A DNA stretch of 64,000 bases. Source: Pseudarthrobacter sp. NamE5. Lineage in GTDB: Bacteria > Actinomycetota > Actinomycetes > Actinomycetales > Micrococcaceae. The notes beneath the pieces were generated by a model. The model was not told the DNA's origin. It did not search any database and saw only the letters and a program-made list of their open reading frames with translations. The translations under genes were made by a program, and so were the position numbers. This document shows, piece after piece, positions 1 through 9,096 of the stretch. The stretch lies in NCBI RefSeq assembly GCF_005796225.1, contig NZ_VAHO01000013.1, positions 57,389 to 121,388 on the forward strand, read 5' to 3'. Numbering within the stretch: the first letter of the stretch is position 1; the number at the start of each line of letters is the position of its first letter.

Positions 1-127
1 CTGCGTCCGCGTCGATCATACTCGAGGCGCTGGGAACGATGATGCCAATTTTCGCGAGCTGCCCAATAACCATTGTCGAAGACAGTCCTAACTGTTTCGC
101 AATCTCGTGGACACGCTCTCTAACCAC
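1..127 (-). CDS. N-terminal part of an IF2_N-domain protein (continues beyond the window)
   Basis: Reading the minus strand from a GTG at 127 gives 42 codons with no stop up to the window edge. The residues RVHEIAKQLGLSS followed by VPSASS match the pattern of the small helical IF2_N domain found at the start of bacterial translation initiation factor 2 and in a few other proteins, such as some RNase E/G family proteins. A GAGGGTAG-like ribosome binding site lies just upstream. The spacing of the motif fits, but several positions differ from housekeeping IF-2 (VIGQLAKIGIIV where IF-2 has a KLQELGEFV-type segment). It is therefore more likely an accessory IF2_N protein than infB itself. Only the start is visible, so the full product is unknown. 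Confidence 0.5.
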   Translation of the reverse strand, partial: MVRERVHEIAKQLGLSSTMVIGQLAKIGIIVPSASSMIDADA

Positions 128-238
128 TGGCCTACCCTCTTTTGGATCAATTGGATGATCACTGCATCGTACTGGATGGTCGGAACTACTTGAGGGCGAC
201 ACTGGCCGGCACGTCATATGGAGTAGACCGATATGCCA

Positions 239-2272
239 TTAAACCTCCGCCGCAGGCGCCGCGAACTGGGCCTCGTACAGCCGCGCGTATGCCCCGCCGG
301 CAGCCAGCAGTGAGGCGTGCGTCCCCTGCTCCACGATCTGCCCGGCCTCCAGCACCAGGATGAGGTCGGCGTCGCGGATCGTGGACAGGCGGTGGGCAAT
401 CACAAACGAAGTCCGGTCGCTCCTCAAAGCACTCATTGCCTTCTGCACCAGCACCTCGGTCCGCGTATCTACCGAAGACGTCGCCTCGTCCAAAATCAAT
501 ACAGAGGGCCGGGCCAGGAACGCGCGCGCAATCGTCAGCAGCTGTTTCTCGCCGGCAGACACGTTCCCACCTTCGTCCTCCAGCAGCGTGTCGTACCCGT
601 CAGGCAGCGAACGCACGAACCGGTCCACGTACGTCGCCCGCGCCGCCTCCAGGATCTCGGCTTCAGTAGCCCCAGGCCGCCCGTACGCAATGTTGTCCCG
701 GATGGTGCCCGCGAACAGCCACGTATCCTGCAGCACCATCCCCATCCGCGAGCGCAGCTCGCGCCGCGGGACCGAGGTGACGTCCACGCCGTCGAGCGTT
801 ATCCGACCCGCGTCCAGCTCGTAGAATCGCATCATCAGGTTCACCAGCGTCGTCTTGCCCGCCCCGGTGGGTCCCACAATCGCCACCGTCTGCCCCGGCT
901 CCGCCACCAAAGACAGCCCGGAGATCAGCGGCTTGTCCGGCGAATACGAGAACGACACGTCCTCAAACACCAGCCGCCCCCGCCCAAACACCGGCCCAGC
1001 AGAAGCAGGAGGCTCAACAGACTCCTCCTCCTCATCCAATAGTGAGAACACCCGCTCGGCCGACGCCACCCCGGACTGCAGCACGTTCGCCATGGACCCA
1101 AGCTGCGCCAGCGGCATGGTGAACTGCCGCGAGTACTGGATGAACGCCTGCACGTCGCCCAGCTGCATCGCCCCGGACGCCACCTGCAGCCCGCCCACCA
1201 CGGCGATCCCCACGTACACCAGGTTCCCGATGAACGTCATGGCCGGCATGATCAGCCCGGAAATGAACTGGGCACCAAAACTGGCCGAGTACAGCTCCGC
1301 GTTCTTCTGCCGGAACCGCTCCCCCACCTCCTGCTGCCGGCCGAACACCTTCACCAGCGCATGCCCGGTGTACGTCTCCTCGATCTGCCCGTTCAGCTCC
1401 CCCGTGTGCTTCCACTGCGCCACAAACAGCTTCTGCGAGCGCTTGGCAATCAGCGCCGTCAGCCCCAGCGTCAGCGGAATGGTCACCAGCGCGATCAGCG
1501 CCAGCGTGGGCGAAAGGATGAACATCATCACCAGCACGCCAACCACCGTCAGCAATGAGGAAACAACCTGGCTGATGGTCTGCTGCAGGCTCTGGGAGAT
1601 GTTGTCCACGTCGTTCGTGACCCGGCTGAGCAGCTCGCCGCGCTGGATCGAGTCGAAATACCGCAGCGGCAGCCGGTTGATCTTCGCCTCGATCCGCTCC
1701 CGCAGCCCGAACACCGTCCGCTGCACCACCCCGTTCAGCACAAACGCCTGCACCCACATAAACGCCGACGACAACACATACAGCACCAGCGCCCACGTCA
1801 GCACACTGCCCAGCGCCGCGAAGTCGATCCCCTGCCCCGGCGCCAGGTCCATGGCACTGAGCATGTCCGCGCGCTGCCCCTCCCCGGACGCCCGCAGCTG
1901 CGCAAGCACCTGCTCCTTGGTGGCCCCGGCCTGCAGCTCCCGGGACACCACGCCGGCGAAGATCAGGTTGGTGCCCTCGCCCAGCAGCCGCGGCCCGATC
2001 ACGGACAGCGCCACCCCGGCCACCGCCGTCGCGAACACCAGCATCAGCCACGCCCGCTCCGGCCGCAGCGTCCCCATCAGCCGCTTGGCCGACGGCCAGA
2101 AGTTCATCGGCTTCTCCGCCGGGACGTTCATCCCCGCGAACGGCCCGCCGCGTCCCGGCCCGCCTGCCGGACGGGGAATGCGGACGACGTCGGGAGTTGC
2201 CGTTTTGGCCCCGGGCGCGGTTTCAGCGGTGGTTCCTGGAGCGCCCAAGGGCGGGCGGTGCGGCGCGCTCAT
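239..2272 (-). CDS. ABC exporter subunit B, fused permease and ATPase (canonical Walker B)
   Basis: This 677-residue half-transporter has a type IV exporter transmembrane domain (about residues 60-390) and a nucleotide-binding domain (about 430-670). Walker A is GPTGAGKTT at 467-475. Walker B ends in LILDE with catalytic Glu at 596, followed by ATSSVDT. The H-loop is intact (AHRLSTI). The signature, normally LSGGQ, is VSAGEKQ at about 571-577 and so is atypical. Its start overlaps the stop of the upstream exporter gene by 4 bases, indicating coupled translation and a heterodimer. Family knowledge (BmrCD, TM287/288 and LmrCD types) places such pairs in drug or lipid export. The substrate cannot be read from sequence. 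A Pro/Gly/Ala-rich tail of about 50 residues precedes the first helix. Confidence 0.9.
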   Translation of the reverse strand: MSAPHRPPLGAPGTTAETAPGAKTATPDVVRIPRPAGGPGRGGPFAGMNVPAEKPMNFWPSAKRLMGTLRPERAWLMLVFATAVAGVALSVIGPRLLGEGTNLIFAGVVSRELQAGATKEQVLAQLRASGEGQRADMLSAMDLAPGQGIDFAALGSVLTWALVLYVLSSAFMWVQAFVLNGVVQRTVFGLRERIEAKINRLPLRYFDSIQRGELLSRVTNDVDNISQSLQQTISQVVSSLLTVVGVLVMMFILSPTLALIALVTIPLTLGLTALIAKRSQKLFVAQWKHTGELNGQIEETYTGHALVKVFGRQQEVGERFRQKNAELYSASFGAQFISGLIMPAMTFIGNLVYVGIAVVGGLQVASGAMQLGDVQAFIQYSRQFTMPLAQLGSMANVLQSGVASAERVFSLLDEEEESVEPPASAGPVFGRGRLVFEDVSFSYSPDKPLISGLSLVAEPGQTVAIVGPTGAGKTTLVNLMMRFYELDAGRITLDGVDVTSVPRRELRSRMGMVLQDTWLFAGTIRDNIAYGRPGATEAEILEAARATYVDRFVRSLPDGYDTLLEDEGGNVSAGEKQLLTIARAFLARPSVLILDEATSSVDTRTEVLVQKAMSALRSDRTSFVIAHRLSTIRDADLILVLEAGQIVEQGTHASLLAAGGAYARLYEAQFAAPAAEV

Positions 2273-4017
2273 ACCGTCTCCTCCGCCGCCAGCTGCGAGT
2301 TCACAATCTCGCGGTACGTCTCGGACGTCTCCAGCAGCTCACGGTGTGTTCCGCGCCCCACGATCCTGCCGTCGTCGAGCACTAGAATCTGGTCCGCGTC
2401 CACAATGCTGGAGACGCGCTGGGCGATGATCACCAGCGTGGCGCCGGCGGTGCTGCGCTTGAGGGCCTGCCGGAGCCGGGCGTCCGTGCCGGTGTCCAGG
2501 GAGGAGAACGAGTCGTCGAAGATGTACAGCTCGGGCCGCTTCACCAGGGCCCGGGCGATGGCTAGCCGCTGCCGCTGCCCGCCAGAGACGTTGGTGCCGC
2601 CCTGGCTGATGGGTGCGTCCAGTCCCTCCTCCATCCGCTCCACGAAGTCGCGGGCCTGGGCGATCTCCAGCGCGGTCCAGAGCTCGTCCTCGGTGGCGTC
2701 CGGCTTGCCGTAGAGCAGGTTGCTGCGGACGGTGCCGCTGAACAGGTAGGGCCGCTGCGGGACCAGGCCGATGTGCCCCCAGAGCAGGTCCGGGTGCAGC
2801 TCGCGGACATCCACGCCGTTCATCCGGACCGATCCTTCGGTGGCGTCGAAGAGTCTCGGCATGAGGTTCACCAGGGTGGTTTTTCCGGCGCCGGTGCTGC
2901 CGATGATCGCCGTCGTCTGCCCGGCTTTGGCGGTAAAGCTGATCCCGGTGAGGACGGGCTGGTCGGCACCCGGGTAGGCGAATCCGACGTCGTCCATCTC
3001 CAACTCGGCGCCCCGGCGGCCGTCCTGTCCCGCCGTCGTACTCACTGGATGAAGTGGCGGCCGGACGCTCGACTCTGTCCGCAGCACCTCCCCGATCCGG
3101 TCCCCGGATACCGCGGCGCGCGGGATCATCACCGCCATGAAGGTGGCCATCATGACGGACATCAGGATCTGCAGCAGGTAGCTCAGGAACGCGATGAGCG
3201 TGCCCACCTGCATGGAGCCGTCCTGGATGCGGAAGGCGCCGAACCAGATCACGGCCACGGACGAGACGTTCAGCACCAGCATGACCAACGGGAACGCGAG
3301 CGCCATGAGCCGGCCGGCGCGCAGGGCGGTGTCCGTGACGTCCTCGTTGGCGCGGGCGAAACGTTCGGTTTCAATGTCCTCGCGGACGAAGGCGCGGACT
3401 ACGCGAATGCCGGTGAGCTGCTCACGGAGGACCCGGTTCACGGTGTCGATCCGCTTCTGCATCTTCCGGAACAGCGGCACCATCCGGACGGTGATCAGGC
3501 CGACGGCGACCAGCAGCACCGGGACCGCGACGGCGATCAGCCAGGACAGCTGGGCGTCCTGCCGCACCGCCATGATCACGCCGCCGATGCTGAGCATGGG
3601 CGCGGTGACCAGCATGGTGGCGGACATCAGGACGAGCGTCTGGACCTGCTGGACGTCGTTGGTGGACCGGGTGATCAGGCTGGGCGCGCCGAACCTGGTG
3701 ACCTCCTGTTCGGAAAACTCCCCCACCCGTTTGAAGATGGCGTCCCGCAGGTCCCGGCCCACGCCCATGGCAGCCTTCGCCGCGAAGTACACCGCGGTAA
3801 CCGCGCACACGATCTGCATCAGGGTGATCCCCAGCATCACTCCGCCCAGGCTCAGGATGTAGCCGATGTTCCCCTTGGCCACACCCTCGTCGATGATGTC
3901 TGCGTTCAGGGTGGGCAGGTACAGGGACGCGATGGACTGTGCCAGCTGGAAAATGACGACGGCGGCCAGCAGCTTCCGGTGCGGCCGGACGTATTCAACA
4001 AGCAGCTTCCAGAGCAA
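2269..4017 (-). CDS. ABC exporter subunit A, fused permease and ATPase (degenerate Walker B)
   Basis: This 582-residue half-transporter is the first gene of the pair. The transmembrane domain covers about residues 1-330. Walker A is GSTGAGKTT (373-381) and the signature VSGGQRQ (about 477) is normal. Walker B reads YIFDD, so the catalytic Glu is Asp (502), and the H-loop His is Gln (AQRVSSI, about 533). Together with the partner's atypical signature, this makes one of the two ATP sites of the heterodimer degenerate, as known for TM287/288-type exporters. The start is a TTG at 4017 with an AGGAG site about 7 bases upstream. I saw no ATG at the right place. Confidence 0.9.
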   Translation of the reverse strand: MLWKLLVEYVRPHRKLLAAVVIFQLAQSIASLYLPTLNADIIDEGVAKGNIGYILSLGGVMLGITLMQIVCAVTAVYFAAKAAMGVGRDLRDAIFKRVGEFSEQEVTRFGAPSLITRSTNDVQQVQTLVLMSATMLVTAPMLSIGGVIMAVRQDAQLSWLIAVAVPVLLVAVGLITVRMVPLFRKMQKRIDTVNRVLREQLTGIRVVRAFVREDIETERFARANEDVTDTALRAGRLMALAFPLVMLVLNVSSVAVIWFGAFRIQDGSMQVGTLIAFLSYLLQILMSVMMATFMAVMIPRAAVSGDRIGEVLRTESSVRPPLHPVSTTAGQDGRRGAELEMDDVGFAYPGADQPVLTGISFTAKAGQTTAIIGSTGAGKTTLVNLMPRLFDATEGSVRMNGVDVRELHPDLLWGHIGLVPQRPYLFSGTVRSNLLYGKPDATEDELWTALEIAQARDFVERMEEGLDAPISQGGTNVSGGQRQRLAIARALVKRPELYIFDDSFSSLDTGTDARLRQALKRSTAGATLVIIAQRVSSIVDADQILVLDDGRIVGRGTHRELLETSETYREIVNSQLAAEETV

Positions 4018-4134
4018 GGGCGGCTCCTGACTCCCAGCGTCACGGGCAGGTGGCGCGAAGGTCAGTTTACGTCCGGAGGCCGGGGTGGAGCCGCGGATGC
4101 TCGCGAGAAATTGTCCTGGACCTCCGCTTCCCTG

Positions 4135-4674
4135 TCAGATCCAATAGGTCGGATACCTGCTTCCGCGGAGCCGGGACCCGAGAATTCCAAACCCGACGAG
4201 GATGCAGGCGGCGATGCCCGAGCACACCACAAAGGAGACCTGTCCCGTCGTCGCCATGGTACCGATGACTGCGGTGGCAGCCGCCGGCGAATGAGGCATC
4301 CTCAGCCACAGGGTCGCTCCAATAGCCACACTGCCCGCAACCGCGGCAGCCCAGAACGAATGGCTGACCAACCCCGTGCCCACCCCCACCAGGGCGGAAA
4401 CCACCTGCCCTCCGATCACGCTCCGCGGCTGCGAAAGAGGCAGATGGGGCGCCGCGGCCACGAGCGCCATGGACGCGGCCATCGGGGGAATGAGCAGGAG
4501 GTGGCCGGACAACTTCCCCAGCAGCACCAGGCAGACGAGGGCGGCGACGCTGGTCAAAGTGGTGACAACCAGCCTTGCCATCGGAGGCCGGCCGGGAGCC
4601 TGGGAGGACCAGCGCCTGCGGGGCTGAGCGGGATCAACCGATGACCGGGCAGGAATCGTAACGGGCACGGCCAT
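4135..4674 (-). CDS. HPP family integral membrane protein
   Basis: The protein has 179 residues: a basic Pro-rich N-terminus, then about four or five hydrophobic segments. The segment LIPPMAASMALV, the SQPRSVIGG stretch and HSPAAATAVIG match the HPP family (PF04982), whose name comes from a His-Pro-Pro motif that is here HSP. Members are inner-membrane proteins; some plant and cyanobacterial relatives have been linked to nitrite transport, but most are uncharacterised. The ATG at 4674 lies only 5 bases after the stop of the aldehyde dehydrogenase gene, with AAAGGGG next to it, so the two are probably co-transcribed and coupled. Confidence 0.75.
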   Translation of the reverse strand: MAVPVTIPARSSVDPAQPRRRWSSQAPGRPPMARLVVTTLTSVAALVCLVLLGKLSGHLLLIPPMAASMALVAAAPHLPLSQPRSVIGGQVVSALVGVGTGLVSHSFWAAAVAGSVAIGATLWLRMPHSPAAATAVIGTMATTGQVSFVVCSGIAACILVGFGILGSRLRGSRYPTYWI

Positions 4675-4679
4675 CCCCT

Positions 4680-6056
4680 TTACCCGGCGACGAAGTACAG
4701 GCGCTTGTTCACGAACTCACCCATGCCCAGCGGACCCATCTCACGGCCAAACCCTGACCGCTTAACACCGCCGAAGGGAAGTTCAGCCGCCTCCGCAGCA
4801 ATGATGTTGACGTGCGCCATCCCTACGTTCAGGCGGGAGGCAATTTTCGCCGCCCGTGCCTTGTCGGTGGAGAAGACCGAACCGCCGAGCCCGAAGTCCG
4901 AATCATTCGCCAGTTCAAGCGCCTCTTCGTCGCTTGATACCTTGTAGACGATCGCCACGGGCCCAAAGATCTCTTCCCGGAAGGAAGCCGAATCGCGGCT
5001 GATTCCTGTCAGGACGGCGGGTGAGAAGTAGGCACCTTCCCCTTCGGAGAGGACACCGCCGACTTGAAGCGTGGCACCTTCGGCGACAGCGCGCTGCACC
5101 TGGGCGTTCACTTGCTCGGCAGCTGCCCTGCTGGAGAGTGGACCGTAGGCGCCCTCGGGCAGGTTCAGGGGATTACCCGGCACGAGCCCGTCAGCGAGTT
5201 TCTTGAGCTGGGCCACGAACTCGTCATAGATGTCTTCCATGACGATCATCCGCTTGTTGCCGTTGCACACCTGGCCTCCGTTGTAGACCCGGAAGTTCCA
5301 GGCGTCCGCAGCGACCGATGCGAGGTCATGGGAGTCGAGCACGATCATCGGGTCGGTTCCGCCGAGCTCGAGGACAGCCTTCTTCAGGTGCCTGCCGGCC
5401 TGCTCTCCGATGATGGAGCCGGCCTGCTCAGAGCCTGTGAGGGATACGCCCTGCACCCGGGGATCGGCGATGATCGCAGCGATTTGCTCGTGCGTGGCAA
5501 AGATGTTGGCGTAACCGCCGTCGGGAACCCCTGCTTCTTCCATGATCTGCTGGATCGCCAGCGCTGAACGGGGGCAGATGTCTGCGTGCTTGAGCAGGAT
5601 GGTGTTGCCGAGGACCAGGTTGGGCGCAGCGAAGCGGGCCACCTGGTAATACGGGAAGTTCCAGGGCATGACGCCGAGCAGGACACCCACGGGGCAGTTC
5701 TCGATGATCGCCTTGCCCGGAACGGTGCTGGGAATCTCCTGGTCAACAGCGAGGCTGGGGCCGTGCACGCCGTAGTAGTCGAGGATCGAAGCCGCGAACT
5801 CCACCTCTTCGATGCCCTCTGCCAGGGGTTTGCCCATCTCCAGGGCGATGATCCTGGAGAGCTCTTCCTTGCGCTCTTCGAACAGCTCAGCGATGCGGCG
5901 GACAACCGCGGCTCTCTCCTGAATGCTTTTTTCGCGCCACAGGCCGTAGGCGGCGTCAGCACTGGCAAGTGCCTGCTGGATCTGTTCGTCCGAAGCTGCT
6001 TCAAAGGTTTCGACGACCTCACCTGTTGCGGGGTTCTGAACCCGGTACCGGGACAT
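4680..6056 (-). CDS. NAD(P)-dependent succinate-semialdehyde dehydrogenase-type aldehyde dehydrogenase
   Basis: This 458-residue aldehyde dehydrogenase superfamily protein should oxidise an aldehyde to a carboxylate, most likely succinate semialdehyde to succinate. Visible landmarks are the cofactor region [17 protein letters not shown], the general-base Glu in LELGGTDP, and the catalytic Cys in [11 protein letters not shown]. The EIFGPVA segment and [13 protein letters not shown] near the C-terminus are also typical. The short length and the [12 protein letters not shown] region place it with the E. coli Sad (YneI)/GabD-like short group. An AAGGAG site precedes the ATG at 6056. It is downstream of an N-demethylase-type oxygenase and an amino-acid permease, which suggests it handles the carbon skeleton left after amine breakdown. 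Another aldehyde substrate cannot be excluded. Confidence 0.85.
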   Translation of the reverse strand: MSRYRVQNPATGEVVETFEAASDEQIQQALASADAAYGLWREKSIQERAAVVRRIAELFEERKEELSRIIALEMGKPLAEGIEEVEFAASILDYYGVHGPSLAVDQEIPSTVPGKAIIENCPVGVLLGVMPWNFPYYQVARFAAPNLVLGNTILLKHADICPRSALAIQQIMEEAGVPDGGYANIFATHEQIAAIIADPRVQGVSLTGSEQAGSIIGEQAGRHLKKAVLELGGTDPMIVLDSHDLASVAADAWNFRVYNGGQVCNGNKRMIVMEDIYDEFVAQLKKLADGLVPGNPLNLPEGAYGPLSSRAAAEQVNAQVQRAVAEGATLQVGGVLSEGEGAYFSPAVLTGISRDSASFREEIFGPVAIVYKVSSDEEALELANDSDFGLGGSVFSTDKARAAKIASRLNVGMAHVNIIAAEAAELPFGGVKRSGFGREMGPLGMGEFVNKRLYFVAG

Positions 6057-6077
6057 GGTGCTCCTTTTTTTAAGTAG

Positions 6078-6320
6078 TCAGGGCTGATACGTGAACCGGC
6101 TGCCCGTGGTCGGTGCCTTTTCCACGGTCAGGTGATGCCCGGTGATGTTGCGATACATGCGGCGCTCCAGCGTGGGTGAAAGAATCCACAGAGCCGAACC
6201 ACTCGTCGTTTTCGCCACAACTGTTCCGTGATGCAGGAGTTGGCCGTTGTTGGAGAGTGACACTTCGGTGCCAAGTTCAACTTTGGCCCATGCATTACGT
6301 GTTGCGGGTTCCACTTTCAT
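6078..6320 (-). CDS. Small hypothetical protein between the oxygenase and dehydrogenase genes
   Basis: This is an 80-residue protein with no signal peptide or membrane segment. The frame stays open further upstream, but that stretch is Arg/Lys/Pro-rich and overlaps the oxygenase gene. I chose the ATG at 6320 because GGAAGAG lies 8-9 bases before it. The chain looks like a small beta-rich fold (VELGTEVSLSNNGQLLHHGTVV, shown in part, then a Trp-containing strand). It sits 73 bases downstream of the DUF3445 oxygenase gene and 21 bases upstream of the aldehyde dehydrogenase gene in the same direction, so it is probably in that operon. I do not recognise a family. Confidence 0.6.
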   Translation of the reverse strand: MKVEPATRNAWAKVELGTEVSLSNNGQLLHHGTVVAKTTSGSALWILSPTLERRMYRNITGHHLTVEKAPTTGSRFTYQP

Positions 6321-6393
6321 GTGGCTGCTCTTCCGTCTCTTGCCACGACGTCGTGGACTGGATTGCCAGCGTGCAGGTTTTTTCGGGTGTCCG

Positions 6394-7488
6394 TCAGTTG
6401 CCGCCCGGCTGGATTCCTTCAGGGGCCCAGGGGTAGCCGGTTGCCAGGGGTGCACCGTCGTCGTGGCGGGAGAGCCACTCGACCGCAGCTGCGTGGTAGC
6501 GGTGGAAACCCTTGTAGTCGACGAGCTCCGGGTCCAACGAAGCGAGGGCGCGGTGGATGCGCTTTGCCCAGTCGGGGGCGTACTCCACCAGCTCAGCCAG
6601 GCTGACGAGGTAGGTACGGACGGGGAACACTATGGCGTTCGACCGGGGCAGACGGTGCAGGGGCTGCAGTTCGATGCGCAGGTACACCTTTTCTCCGGCG
6701 TTTTCGCCGTTGACGGTCGCCCGGTCAGGGGCCCATTCCGGCAGTGTTTCCACGGAGGTCTCCAGACGCGGGTTGACGGTGAGCGACCAGTTAACCCTCC
6801 TGACCGGGTGGCCGGGCTTCATGCGCAGCAGGAACTTAAGCGCCCGGTCCAGGATGCCCATCTCGTGCAGCTTCGGTACCGGGCCGTGGAATTCGAAAAA
6901 GCTCATGCCAAGGTTGAACTTCAGGGAGTAGTCGGCCCGCTGGGTGGTCATGCCTGCGCCGATGACGAGCGTATTGTCCTTTTCCTCGAGGACTACGAAT
7001 TCGCCCTGTGCCTGGCGGGTGGCGTACTCCATCGGGTCCATCGGCAAGGTGGCCGGATCACCGAACGTGAATGAATCATCGATGCCGAGGAGCCGGTTCT
7101 GCCACCGCCACTCGTTTCCGTTCTTGGTCAGGGTGAAGTGCTCCGGAAAGTCCCTGGCGTAGGACTCAAAGATGAGCTCGAGCAGATCCCACTGCGCTTC
7201 CAGCATGTGCGGCAGTGCAAGGTAGTGGACGCCCGGCATATCGCTAAGCATCTGGGCGCGGTGGGTGCACTCGGAGACGTAGTGTTCATCAATATCGAAC
7301 GCGGCCCGCAGGGCGCCGTTTCCAGCCGGAACGTGCGGTTCCAGGTTCATGGAGTACATGTAATCGTCGTCGGGGAACGGGAACGGCAGCCGGCGAACGC
7401 CCTCGGGTGAGTTCCGGAACTGGTATTTGCCTTCCGGCGTGTAAGTCTCGCCAGTTTTGAAGGCGGCTGATTCAGAAATCGCGGTCAT
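6394..7488 (-). CDS. Heme-dependent oxidative N-demethylase-type oxygenase subunit (DUF3445)
   Basis: This 364-residue protein is of the DUF3445/HODM alpha-subunit type. Family members are the heme-containing catalytic subunit of dimethylamine monooxygenase (Dmm) and of the Pseudomonas mendocina heme-dependent oxidative N-demethylase. They use O2 and electrons to demethylate secondary amines, releasing formaldehyde. Recognisable stretches are RRLPFPFPDDDYMYSMNL near the N-terminus, LPMDPMEYATRQAQGEF in the middle, and RVNWSLTVNPRLET followed by LRIELQPLHRLPRS. The start at 7488 has an AGGAAAAA site. It follows the reductase gene after 11 bases and the DmmA-like gene before that, which supports a multi-subunit oxygenase. 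The actual amine is unknown. Confidence 0.85.
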   Translation of the reverse strand: MTAISESAAFKTGETYTPEGKYQFRNSPEGVRRLPFPFPDDDYMYSMNLEPHVPAGNGALRAAFDIDEHYVSECTHRAQMLSDMPGVHYLALPHMLEAQWDLLELIFESYARDFPEHFTLTKNGNEWRWQNRLLGIDDSFTFGDPATLPMDPMEYATRQAQGEFVVLEEKDNTLVIGAGMTTQRADYSLKFNLGMSFFEFHGPVPKLHEMGILDRALKFLLRMKPGHPVRRVNWSLTVNPRLETSVETLPEWAPDRATVNGENAGEKVYLRIELQPLHRLPRSNAIVFPVRTYLVSLAELVEYAPDWAKRIHRALASLDPELVDYKGFHRYHAAAVEWLSRHDDGAPLATGYPWAPEGIQPGGN

Positions 7489-7499
7489 GGGATTTTTCC

Positions 7500-8471
7500 T
7501 TAAGCGTTGATGACGAGTTTGGTGCAGGTGGCCCGCGATACGCAGGGCATGATGAGCTTGCAGGTTGCCCGGTCCGACTCGGACAGCCAGTCGTCGCGGT
7601 GATCGATGGTGCCGTCAAGTTCCAGGACCTCGGTTTCGCACTCCCCGCAGGCGCCTCCCCTGCAGAGGTAGGGCAGCTTGTGGCCTGCCTCCTCCACTGC
7701 TTCGAGCAGCGACTGCTCGGGAGACACCTCGATAACTGCTCCGGAGCGCGCCAGGGTCACCGAGAACGGGTCGCCGGTGGAACCCAGGTCCTCGAACCTT
7801 TCGAAGTGGATGTTCGAGTCCGACCAGCCAAGAGCGTGGGCGGAATTGACCACGTCATCGATCATCCGCGTTGGCCCGCATACGTAGGCGTGCGTGCCAA
7901 GTGGCCGTCCTGCCAGGACGTCCATGGTGTTGAGCCGTGATTCGCCGTCGTGGCCATACAGGGTGACCCGCTCGCCGTAGCGCTCCTTAAGCTCGTGGCC
8001 AAGGGCAGCGTGCTCCGGGCCGCGGACGGCCAGGTGCAGCTCGAAGGAGCTTCCCTTGAGGCTGAGTTCTTCGAGCTGGGCAAAGACGGGAGTGATGCCC
8101 ACGCCGCCGGCGATGAAGAGGTGGTGCCGGGCATGTTTTGACACCGGGAAAAGGTTGGCCGGAATACCTGCGAGGAGAATATCGCCCTCGCGGACGTTGG
8201 TGTGCATGGCCAGCGAGCCGCGCTTGCCGTCGTCGACCCTGCGGACGGCTATCTGGTATTCACTGGTGTCGTAAGGCGAACTCATCAGTGAGTACGCGTT
8301 GCGCCTGGTGTCTCCATCGGCCGGGATCAGGACGGTGATGTGGCTGCCGCCCGAGAAGGGCGGGAGCCAGGAGCCGTCGGCTGCGCCGAAGGTGTACCGG
8401 TTGATTTCCGGGGTCACCGCTTCGATTCGATTTACCCGGAGCCGCAGGGCTCCGTGCTGGGACTCGCTCAC
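7500..8471 (-). CDS. Oxygenase reductase with FMN, NAD and C-terminal 2Fe-2S domains (DmmB-like)
   Basis: This 323-residue protein belongs to the phthalate dioxygenase reductase family. In order it has a flavin-binding barrel (RNAYSLMSSP), an NAD(P)-binding half (HLFIAGGVGITP and YVCGPTRMIDD) and a plant-type ferredoxin domain with cluster ligands in CRGGACGECE plus a downstream CVSRATC. It should pass electrons from NAD(P)H to the neighbouring heme oxygenase. The GTG start overlaps the stop of the DmmA-like gene (GTGA), and the oxygenase gene follows 11 bases later. In dimethylamine monooxygenase and HODM systems the reductase subunit has this domain order. Confidence 0.88.
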   Translation of the reverse strand: MSESQHGALRLRVNRIEAVTPEINRYTFGAADGSWLPPFSGGSHITVLIPADGDTRRNAYSLMSSPYDTSEYQIAVRRVDDGKRGSLAMHTNVREGDILLAGIPANLFPVSKHARHHLFIAGGVGITPVFAQLEELSLKGSSFELHLAVRGPEHAALGHELKERYGERVTLYGHDGESRLNTMDVLAGRPLGTHAYVCGPTRMIDDVVNSAHALGWSDSNIHFERFEDLGSTGDPFSVTLARSGAVIEVSPEQSLLEAVEEAGHKLPYLCRGGACGECETEVLELDGTIDHRDDWLSESDRATCKLIMPCVSRATCTKLVINA

Positions 8472-9073
8472 GTATCCAACTCCTCATTTTCCGGCATTTC
8501 GCCGGGTACTTCGCTGTCTGCTTTCACTCCTTGGAAGGCCGCGAGCCTCCCGGAGTAGTGGTCGCGAACGATCAGGTTCAGTTCACAGCCCGGGCATACA
8601 AAGATCCGGTGGGTGACATTCTCGGAATAGTGGCCACAGTGCGCGCACCACACGCGCCTCACAAAGGAACCGGCGTGCTCGCGCAGCACTTCGTCCCGGT
8701 TCATGCCGTAAGAGGTGGCCACCTGCATTGAGGTGCCGATAAACCCCTCAGAACCGGTCAGGTACAGCCGGGTGCCCATCTTCGCCGTCGCCAGGTATGC
8801 GTCGAGTCCGCTGACGGCGTCTGCGTTAGTTGGGAACACGGCCAGGTCACGCACCTTGAACTGTTGGAGATCGATCAAATAGTTCTGGCCGGTGAATGAT
8901 TCGGTTGAGTACAGTACGGTGGTTGCCGCCAGCTGTTCAGGGGTCATCGCCCGGAGCAGGCGCACCAGCGCTTTCCCACCGCTGCCCTGGCCGGCAGCGA
9001 GGTGGATGAGGCCGCTCGCCATCGGCGTCAGCTCGTCGTAAACAGGTCGGCTCTTGATGCCGGTAATCAGCAT
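8468..9073 (-). CDS. Dimethylamine monooxygenase subunit DmmA-like protein
   Basis: This 201-residue protein has an N-terminal alpha/beta part and a C-terminal zinc-ribbon-like block with two Cys pairs (CAHCGH and CPGCEL). It resembles the DmmA family found next to the heme oxygenase and reductase subunits of dimethylamine monooxygenase. The N-terminal half (MLITGIKSRP, then AGQGSGGKALVRLL) looks like a nucleotide or flavin-handling fold, and the Cys pairs may hold zinc or an iron-sulfur centre; both points are inference. It overlaps the reductase gene by 4 bases and follows the permease gene closely. The AAGGTAA site upstream is weak but acceptable. Confidence 0.8.
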   Translation of the reverse strand: MLITGIKSRPVYDELTPMASGLIHLAAGQGSGGKALVRLLRAMTPEQLAATTVLYSTESFTGQNYLIDLQQFKVRDLAVFPTNADAVSGLDAYLATAKMGTRLYLTGSEGFIGTSMQVATSYGMNRDEVLREHAGSFVRRVWCAHCGHYSENVTHRIFVCPGCELNLIVRDHYSGRLAAFQGVKADSEVPGEMPENEELDT

Positions 9074-9096
9074 GGGATTTTGTTACCTTTCGTCCT

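Noticed and set aside
855..2429. Long plus-strand ORF opposite the exporter genes
   Set aside because: It is a shadow of the minus-strand ABC genes, whose motifs are unmistakable. Its own translation is Ser/Thr/Pro-rich without domains.
2773..4644. Plus-strand ORF of over 600 codons
   Set aside because: Antisense to the second exporter gene and the HPP gene; low-complexity His/Asp/Gln-rich translation typical of GC-rich shadow frames.
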